From contig JAJYVM010000108.1 in the NCBI GenBank assembly GCA_021792015.1, forward strand, positions 1-10,176: 10,176 nucleotides of DNA, written 5' to 3'. Under the pieces are notes generated by a model. The model was not told where the DNA came from. It searched no databases and saw nothing but the letters and a program-made list of their open reading frames with translations. The DNA comes from Bacillota bacterium (GTDB taxonomy: Bacteria > Bacillota > Sulfobacillia > RBS10-35 > JAJYVM01). Positions 5,424 through 10,176 of this stretch are shown here, in pieces. The position numbers were made by a program, and so were the translations under genes. Numbering within the stretch: the stretch's first letter is position 1; every line of letters starts with the position of its first letter.

Positions 5424-6338
5424 ATGCGCCACCTCCTCGAGCTGGAGAGCGTGCCGGCGGCGGAGCTGGCCAACATGCTGGACACCGCCGAGTCCATGGC
5501 GGAGATCCTGCGCCGCCCCATCAAGCGGGTGCCGACGCTGCGCGGCAAGACGCTGCTGCTGCTGTTCTTCGAGGCCAGCACGCGCACCCGGCACAGCTTC
5601 GAGCTGGCCTGCAAGGTGCTGGGCGCCGACTCGCTGGCCCTGTCGGCCGCGACCTCCAGCACGACCAAGGGCGAGAGCCTGCTGGATACCGGCCGGACGG
5701 CCGAGGCGCTGGGCGTCGACGGGGTGGTGGTCCGCCACAGCAGCAGCGGGGCGCCGCAACTGCTGGCCCGCCACCTGCGGCTCAGCGTGATCAACGCCGG
5801 GGACGGCACCCACGAGCACCCGACGCAGGGCCTGCTCGACCTCTTCAGCGTGCGCGCGCGCAAGGGCCGCATCGCCGGGCTGCGGGTCTGCATCGTCGGC
5901 GACGTGCTGCACAGCCGCGTGGCGCGGTCCGCGGTGCACGGCTTCACGCGGCTGGGCGCGGACGTCGTGCTGAGCGGGCCGCCGGCCCTGCTGCCGCCGC
6001 GTGGCGACGGCTGGCCCGTGGAGCTGGAGCCCGACCTCGACCGCGCGCTGGACGGGGCGGACGTCGTCATGGTGCTGCGCATCCAGAAGGAGCGCCAGGA
6101 GGGCGGGATGTTCCCCAGCATCGCCGAGTACCGGGCGCGCTGGGGGATCGACGCGGCGCGCCTGGCCCGCGCCAAGCCCGATGCCGTGCTCATGCACCCC
6201 GGCCCCGTCAATGAGGGCGTGGAACTGGCGCCCGAGCTGATGACGGCGCCGCCGAGCCTGATCGCGGCCCAGGTGGCCGCCGGGGTGGCGGTGCGCATGG
6301 CCGTGCTCTACCTGCTGCTCGGGGGGGTGGGCGGATGA
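5424..6338 (+). CDS. pyrB: Aspartate carbamoyltransferase catalytic chain
   Basis: Condenses carbamoyl phosphate and aspartate to N-carbamoyl-aspartate, the committed pyrimidine step. The 304 residues match the usual catalytic-chain length. Carbamoyl-phosphate binding motif STRTR (52-56) within FFEASTRTRHSFELA, the active-site lysine loop SSTTKGESLLDT (78-89), DGTHEHPTQGLLDL (127-140, H132), the aspartate-domain GDVLHSRVARS (159-169), MVLRIQKER (216-224) and LMHPGPVNEGVEL (256-268) are all present, so the enzyme should be active. The ATG at 5424 is the natural start, using GGGGGTG at 5409-5415. The stop overlaps the next gene (ATGA, 6335-6338), implying translational coupling with the dihydroorotase-like protein. 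No regulatory chain gene (pyrI) is seen. Expression should depend on the terminator in front. Confidence 0.96.
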   Translation: MRHLLELESVPAAELANMLDTAESMAEILRRPIKRVPTLRGKTLLLLFFEASTRTRHSFELACKVLGADSLALSAATSSTTKGESLLDTGRTAEALGVDGVVVRHSSSGAPQLLARHLRLSVINAGDGTHEHPTQGLLDLFSVRARKGRIAGLRVCIVGDVLHSRVARSAVHGFTRLGADVVLSGPPALLPPRGDGWPVELEPDLDRALDGADVVMVLRIQKERQEGGMFPSIAEYRARWGIDAARLARAKPDAVLMHPGPVNEGVELAPELMTAPPSLIAAQVAAGVAVRMAVLYLLLGGVGG

Positions 6339-7543
6339 CGGCGAGTCCGGATCCCGCCCGCGCAAGCGCGCTGCCGGCGGTGCCGTCGCTGTCGGCGGCG
6401 TCAAAGGTGGTGCTTGCGGCCGCTGGCTTCCCCGGCCGCGCGCCCGAGGACATCTACGTGGCGGACGGCCGCGTCGTGGGCCGGTCGCCCGCCGGCGAGG
6501 TCCCGTCCGGCTGGGAGGTCGTGGACTGCCAGGGGCTGTGGGTGCTGCCGGGCCTCTGCGACCTCTGGGCGCACCTGCCGACCCGGCAGGAGGCCTGGCG
6601 CGAGGATCCCGAGACCCTGTCGGCGGCCGCGCGCGCGGGCGGCTTCACGACGGTGTGCACCGTGACGGGGGAGCACAGGGCCGAGGCTTTGGCCGGGCGC
6701 GACGCGCCCGTCCGCCTGGTTCCGGTTGCGGCGGGCACGCACGCAGGCCGTCTCGCGGAGCTGGATGCCCTGCGGCGGGCCGGTGCCGTGGCCTTCGCGG
6801 TCGACGCCGACCCCGGCCTCATGCGCAGGCTGCTGGAGTATGCGGAACTGCCGCTGGCGGTTCACGCGGAGGAGCCGGCGCTCGCCCGCGGCGGCGTCGC
6901 CCATGAGAGCGCGCTCTCGGCCCTGCTCGGCCTGCCCGGCATCCCGGCGGAGGCCGAGACGGTGGCCGTGGCCCGCGACCTGCTGCTGGCCAGGGCGTAC
7001 GGCGGTCGGCTCCACTTCGCCCACCTGTCCACGGCGGGCGCGACGCAGATGGTGCGGCGCGCCAAAGCCGCCGGACTGCCGGTGACGGCCGCCGTGCCCA
7101 TCCACAACCTGGTGCTGACCGAGGATGCCATTCGGACCTATGACACCTCGGCGCGCCTTTCCCCACCGCTGCGGAGCGAAGACGACCGCCAGGCGCTGAT
7201 TCAGGGTGTCATCGACGGCACCATCGACGCCATCGTGAGCAACCACCGCCTCTGCCCGCCCGAGGACAAGGAGGTTCCCTTCGCGGAGGCAGCGGCTGGA
7301 GCCGCTGCCCTGCACCTGGTCCTGCCCGCCGCGGTCTCGGTGCTACCCGCGGAGGTGGCCGTGGCGGCACTCACCACCCGCGCCGCGCGCTGCTTCGGAC
7401 TGGAGCTGCGCGGCCTGACCCTATTCGACCCGGGGGCCGAACGGGAGCAGGCGGAGGGCGCCTTAGGCGCCCTCCGCCTGCAGGGCCGTGTGTTGCATAA
7501 ACATGCACTGGACAGTATAATCACAACGGCCGGGGGGTCGTGA
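6335..7543 (+). CDS. pyrC: Dihydroorotase-like protein, probably catalytically inactive (PyrC'-like)
   Basis: The 402-residue amidohydrolase-fold protein follows type I dihydroorotases: DIYVADGRVVG (39-49), LPGLCDLWAHL (71-81), AGGFTTV (101-107), GAVAF (150-154), HAEE (177-180), LHFAHLST (226-233), PPLR (277-280), DGTIDAIVSNH (294-304). Key residues are changed: the DxHxH metal motif reads D76-L-W78-A-H80, so the first His is lost; the usual MPNT-type substrate segment reads TVTGEH; PHH reads I-H-N (256-258); the catalytic Asp of TDHAPH is N303 and its last His is C307 or absent; the SxNTPF loop near the C-terminus is missing. H177 and H230 remain. Known precedent: Pseudomonas PyrC', a non-catalytic partner required for ATCase assembly. 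The coupling to pyrB (4-base overlap) fits such a structural role. The frame is intact, so this is not simple decay. Its last about 30 codons overlap regulatory DNA for carA. Confidence 0.88.
   Translation: MTASPDPARASALPAVPSLSAASKVVLAAAGFPGRAPEDIYVADGRVVGRSPAGEVPSGWEVVDCQGLWVLPGLCDLWAHLPTRQEAWREDPETLSAAARAGGFTTVCTVTGEHRAEALAGRDAPVRLVPVAAGTHAGRLAELDALRRAGAVAFAVDADPGLMRRLLEYAELPLAVHAEEPALARGGVAHESALSALLGLPGIPAEAETVAVARDLLLARAYGGRLHFAHLSTAGATQMVRRAKAAGLPVTAAVPIHNLVLTEDAIRTYDTSARLSPPLRSEDDRQALIQGVIDGTIDAIVSNHRLCPPEDKEVPFAEAAAGAAALHLVLPAAVSVLPAEVAVAALTTRAARCFGLELRGLTLFDPGAEREQAEGALGALRLQGRVLHKHALDSIITTAGGS
7447..7481 (+). repeat. 16-bp perfect inverted repeat in the pyrC-like 3' end
   Basis: GCAGGCGGAGGGCGCC (7447-7462), loop TTA, then its exact reverse complement (7466-7481). 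It is in the coding frame of the pyrC-like gene and 11 bases upstream of the -35 of the carA promoter. No T run follows (AGGGCCGTGTGTTG). It could slow or end transcription from pyrRBC, shield mRNA, or insulate the internal promoter. Confidence 0.85.
7493..7521 (+). promoter_or_regulatory. Internal promoter for carAB
   Basis: TTGCAT (7493-7498), 17-base spacer, TATAAT (7516-7521): a perfect -10 and a good -35 at ideal spacing. The surrounding 35 bases are strikingly AT-rich for this window although they lie inside coding sequence. Transcription would begin near 7528, giving a short leader of about 17 bases to the carA GTG at 7545. Confidence 0.75.
7494..7507. promoter_or_regulatory. Putative ArgR operator (ARG box)
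   Basis: TGCATAAACATGCA is a 5-4-5 palindrome with the same geometry as the ArgR consensus TGAATNNNNATTCA, differing only at the central base of each half. It overlaps the -35 of the carAB promoter, a position suited to repression. Regulation of carbamoyl phosphate synthetase genes by arginine through ArgR is established in several bacteria. Only one box is clear; ArgR often uses two, so this is probable rather than certain. Confidence 0.5.
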
Positions 7544-7544
7544 G

Positions 7545-8618
7545 GTGCGGGCAAAGCTGGTTCTGGAAGACGGGCGGGTGTTCGAGGGCGAGGCGTTCGG
7601 CGCCGAGCTCTCCGCTCCGATCTGCGGCGAGGTCGTGTTCAACACCGGCATGACGGGCTACCAGGAGGTCCTGACCGACCCCTCGTACGCCGGCCAGATG
7701 GTGGTCATGACCTACCCGCTGATCGGCAACTACGGCATCCGCGCGGCGGACGCCGAGTCCGGCCGGCCGCACGTGCGCGCCTTCATCGTGTCCGACCCGT
7801 GCGACACGCCGAGCCACTGGGCCTCCGAGGGCGGCCTCGCCGCCTACCTGGCCGAGAACGGGATCGTGGCCCTGGCCGGGGTCGACACCCGCGCCCTGAC
7901 CAAGCACCTGCGCACCAAGGGCACGCTGCGGGGGGCCATCGGTCTGGCAGACTGGGACGATCAGGCCCTGGCCGACGCGGCCGAGGTCTGGCAGCCGGGC
8001 AATCTCGTGGCGGAGGTTACGACCCCGCACGCATACGCGGTGGAGGGCCCCGGGCCCCATGTGGTCGTGATGGACTTCGGCGCGAAGCGGAACATCATCC
8101 GCTCGCTGACCGCTCTCGGCTGCAGGGTGACGGTCGTGCCCGCCGACACGGGCGCCGACGCCATTCTGGCGTCAGCGCCGGCTGGAATCGTGCTCAGCAA
8201 CGGCCCCGGCGATCCTGAGCTGCTCACCGACGTGCGGGCCAACGTGCGCACGCTTCTGGAGTCTGGCGTCCCGATCTTCGGCATCTGCCTCGGCCACCAG
8301 CTGATGGCGCTGGCGCTCGGTGGCCGCACGTCGAAGATGAAGTTCGGGCACCATGGCGTGAACCATCCCGTCCAGGAGCTGAAGACGGGCCGCGCCTACG
8401 TCACGACCCAGAACCACGAATATGCGGTCACGGATCTCGACCCGGCCGTGGCCGAGGTCACGCACAGAAATCTCAACGACGGAACGGTCGAGGGGATGCG
8501 CGTGCGCGCACACCCTGCCTTCTCCGTCCAGTTCCACCCCGAGGCCTGTCCCGGGCCCGGCGACACGGCCGACCTCTTCCGCGAGTTCGTCGCACAACTT
8601 CCAGTGGCCGCCCGCTAG
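7545..8618 (+). CDS. carA: Carbamoyl-phosphate synthase small (glutaminase) chain
   Basis: Glutamine amidotransferase subunit that hydrolyses glutamine and channels ammonia to CarB. The 357-residue product has the N-terminal CPSase small-chain domain (KLVLEDGRVFEGEAFG 4-19, VVFNTGMTGYQEVLTDPSYAGQ-type 30-51, DTRALTKHLR 114-123) and a C-terminal class I GATase domain: FGAKRNIIRSL (178-188), SNGPGDP (218-224), FGICLGHQ with nucleophile C248, NHEYAV (290-295) and QFHPEACPGPGDT with H331 and E333. The triad is complete. Start is GTG 7545, one base past the pyrC-like stop; GGGGGG at 7532-7537 is the ribosome binding site. It can be transcribed from the pyr promoter or from the internal promoter at 7493-7521. 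Confidence 0.95.
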   Translation: MRAKLVLEDGRVFEGEAFGAELSAPICGEVVFNTGMTGYQEVLTDPSYAGQMVVMTYPLIGNYGIRAADAESGRPHVRAFIVSDPCDTPSHWASEGGLAAYLAENGIVALAGVDTRALTKHLRTKGTLRGAIGLADWDDQALADAAEVWQPGNLVAEVTTPHAYAVEGPGPHVVVMDFGAKRNIIRSLTALGCRVTVVPADTGADAILASAPAGIVLSNGPGDPELLTDVRANVRTLLESGVPIFGICLGHQLMALALGGRTSKMKFGHHGVNHPVQELKTGRAYVTTQNHEYAVTDLDPAVAEVTHRNLNDGTVEGMRVRAHPAFSVQFHPEACPGPGDTADLFREFVAQLPVAAR

Positions 8619-8813
8619 GGGTCTGGATGACGGGAGCGAAGGGTCCGGATGACGCGAGCCGGAACCGCGTCAGCGGCGAAGGCGAAGCTGGGTCGCGAGG
8701 CGCCAGGATGGGGTAAGCCGAGCGACCGAAGCGGCCGTAGCGACCTGGGCCGAGCCGCGCCCGGATGGGGGAAGCGGCGAGGCTCTTTCTATGAAGGCGG
8801 GGATTCTTTCAGC
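8619..8813 (+). repeat. carA-carB spacer with degenerate GGATG-containing repeats
   Basis: A 195-base gap splits two genes that are usually almost adjacent. It holds GGTCTGGATGACGGGAGC (8620-8637) and GGTCCGGATGACGCGAGC (8642-8659), then CGCCAGGATGGGGTAAGC (8701-8718) and CGCCCGGATGGGGGAAGC (8758-8775): two pairs of imperfect direct repeats sharing a GGATG core. The stretch is purine-rich with many (A/G)GCG(A/G) words and no open frame of note. AAGGCGGGG (8794-8802) near the end is the carB ribosome binding site. No promoter or terminator was recognised. Confidence 0.7.
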
Positions 8814-10176
8814 ATGCCCGTGCGCAGCGACCTGAAGACCGTGATGGTGATCGGCTCCGGGCCGGTGGTGATCGGCCAGGCGGCCGAGTTCGACTACGCC
8901 GGCACCCAGGCGTGCGTGGCCCTCCGCGAGGAGGGGCTGCGCGTGGTCCTCATCAACAGCAACCCGGCCACGATCATGACCGACGGCGAGATGGCGGACC
9001 GCGTCTACCTGGAGCCGCTCACCGTCGAGAGCGCCGAGGCCGTCATCGCCCACGAGCGGCCGCAGGGCCTGGTGGCCACCCTGGGGGGCCAGGTCGGCCT
9101 CAACCTGGCCGTGGCCCTGGCCGATGCCGGCGTCCTGGAGCGGTACGGCGTCGAGGTGCTCGGCACCCAGCTCGCGGGCATCCGCAAGGCCGAGGACCGC
9201 GAGCTCTTCAAGGCGACCATGCAGCAGATCGGCGAGCCCGTGCCCGAGAGCCGCATCGTGCACACCCTGGCCGAGGCGGAGGCCTTCGCCGGCGAGATCG
9301 GGCTGCCGCTGATCATCCGCCCCGCCTACACCCTGGGCGGCTCGGGCGGCGGCATCGCGAACACCCCCGAGGAGCTGCGCGAGATCGTGCGGCGCGGCAT
9401 CCGCATGAGCCCGATCGGCCAGGTGCTGGTGGAGCGCAGCCTTTACGGCTGGAAGGAGATCGAGTACGAGATCATGCGGGATGCGGGCGACCGCTGCATC
9501 TCCGTATGCAACATGGAGAACCTCGACCCGGTCGGCGTCCACACCGGGGACTCGATCGTCGTGGCCCCGAGCCAGACCCTGAACGACCGCGACTACCAGC
9601 GCCTGCGGGCGGCGGCCTTCCACATCGTGCGGGCCATCGGCGTGCAGGGCGGCTGCAACGTGCAGCTGGCCCTGGATCCCGCCTCCGACCGCTACTTCGT
9701 GATCGAGGTCAACCCGCGCGTCAGCCGCAGCAGCGCCCTGGCCAGCAAGGCCACCGGCTACCCCATCGCCAAGGTGGCGGCCAAGATCGCCGTCGGCCTC
9801 GGTCTCGACGAGATCAGGAACCCCGTCACGGGCACCACCACGGCCTTTTTTGAGCCCACGCTCGACTACTGCGTGATGAAAATCCCGCGCTGGCCGTTCG
9901 ACAAGTTCGCCTCGGCCGACCGGCGCCTCGGCACGCAGATGAAGGCCACGGGCGAGGTCATGGCCATCGACCGCACCTTCGAGGGCGCGCTGCAGAAGGC
10001 CGTGCGCTCGCTGGACATCGGCCTGGACGGATTGGCGGCGCCGGAGGCGCTGCCCGACCCTGAGCTCGACCACGCGGTCGCGCACGCGGACGATCGCCGC
10101 CTGCTGTTCCTGGCGGAGGCCCTGCGCCGCGGCCGCACGCTGGACGGGCTCGCGGCCGCCACCGGCATCGACCCGT
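8814..10176 (+). CDS. carB: Carbamoyl-phosphate synthase large chain (3' end outside window)
   Basis: ATP-grasp subunit that makes carbamoyl phosphate from bicarbonate, ammonia and two ATP. The first 454 codons are present with no stop or frameshift. MPVRSDLKTVMVIGSGPVVIGQAAEFDYAG-type N-terminus (1-30) matches CarB from its first residue, so ATG 8814 is secure. Further landmarks are SNPATIMTD (49-57), TLGGQVGLNLA (85-95), the ATP-grasp glycine loop LIIRPAYTLGGSGGG (about 167-181), SVCNMENLDPVGVHTGDS-type sequence (about 227-244), and VIEVNPRVSRSSALASKATGYP (about 301-322). The window ends in the oligomerisation domain, before the second (carbamate) ATP-grasp half. AAGGCGGGG at 8794-8802 lies 11 bases before the start, a longish spacing. 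It is separated from carA by 195 bases, unusual for subunits of one enzyme. Confidence 0.97.
   Translation, partial: MPVRSDLKTVMVIGSGPVVIGQAAEFDYAGTQACVALREEGLRVVLINSNPATIMTDGEMADRVYLEPLTVESAEAVIAHERPQGLVATLGGQVGLNLAVALADAGVLERYGVEVLGTQLAGIRKAEDRELFKATMQQIGEPVPESRIVHTLAEAEAFAGEIGLPLIIRPAYTLGGSGGGIANTPEELREIVRRGIRMSPIGQVLVERSLYGWKEIEYEIMRDAGDRCISVCNMENLDPVGVHTGDSIVVAPSQTLNDRDYQRLRAAAFHIVRAIGVQGGCNVQLALDPASDRYFVIEVNPRVSRSSALASKATGYPIAKVAAKIAVGLGLDEIRNPVTGTTTAFFEPTLDYCVMKIPRWPFDKFASADRRLGTQMKATGEVMAIDRTFEGALQKAVRSLDIGLDGLAAPEALPDPELDHAVAHADDRRLLFLAEALRRGRTLDGLAAATGIDP

Noticed and set aside
4487..6298. 603-codon minus-strand frame over pyrR and pyrB
   Set aside because: Opposite two unmistakable genes; low-complexity Ser/Arg and Ala/Arg composition.
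7508..7530. A second ArgR box next to the first
   Set aside because: The sequence three bases downstream does not form a TG...CA palindrome of the right spacing.
6335..7543. The pyrC-like gene as a decayed pseudogene or sequencing artefact
   Set aside because: The frame is intact over its full length, non-catalytic regions stay conserved, and losses are confined to metal and catalytic positions, the pattern of a retained pseudoenzyme.
8670..10085. 471-codon minus-strand frame over carB
   Set aside because: Antisense shadow of carB, whose plus-strand translation is a continuous match to the CarB family.

Overview
The window reads as chromosomal DNA from a very GC-rich bacterium. The close match of PyrR to the Bacillus-type regulator, the PyrR-type attenuator and the dltA-dltB pair (D-alanylation of teichoic acids) point to a high-GC member of the Bacillota, of the Symbiobacterium/Thermaerobacter/Limnochordia kind. 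That placement is inference from gene content; no rRNA or other taxonomic marker is present.

Layout. (1) 1-2523, plus strand: the 3' part of dltA, overlapped by 4 bases by dltB. No dltC or dltD follows. (2) 2524-3170: about 650 bases without an intact gene, holding a possible transposase remnant and a hairpin. (3) 3171-4295, minus strand: an exported protein of a conserved but functionally unassigned type. (4) 4296-4437: a divergent intergenic region with short repeats. (5) 4438 to the window end, plus strand: a pyrimidine operon, pyrR-pyrB-pyrC(degenerate)-carA-carB, with carB running off the edge.

The pyrimidine operon carries dense regulation. A TTGACA-N16-TATAGG promoter is followed by a PyrR-binding hairpin, a 9-bp antiterminator and a long terminator-like stem that overlap in the canonical mutually exclusive order. 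A second intrinsic terminator sits directly in front of pyrB; its 3' arm is also the only visible pyrB ribosome binding site, and the 3' end of pyrR can form a competing pairing. A third control point lies inside the last 100 bases of the pyrC-like gene: a 16-bp perfect inverted repeat, then a TTGCAT-N17-TATAAT promoter whose -35 overlaps a palindrome with the geometry of an ArgR operator. This would let carAB, whose product carbamoyl phosphate feeds both pyrimidine and arginine synthesis, be transcribed separately from pyrRBC.

The main protein-level surprise is the dihydroorotase-like gene. It keeps the fold but has lost several metal-binding and catalytic positions. This resembles the non-catalytic PyrC' partner of aspartate carbamoyltransferase known from Pseudomonas, so an active dihydroorotase should exist elsewhere in the genome. 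The rest of the window is ordinary housekeeping sequence, apart from an unusual His-to-Asn change in DltB and a short repeat (GGATGACGGG) shared by two intergenic regions.
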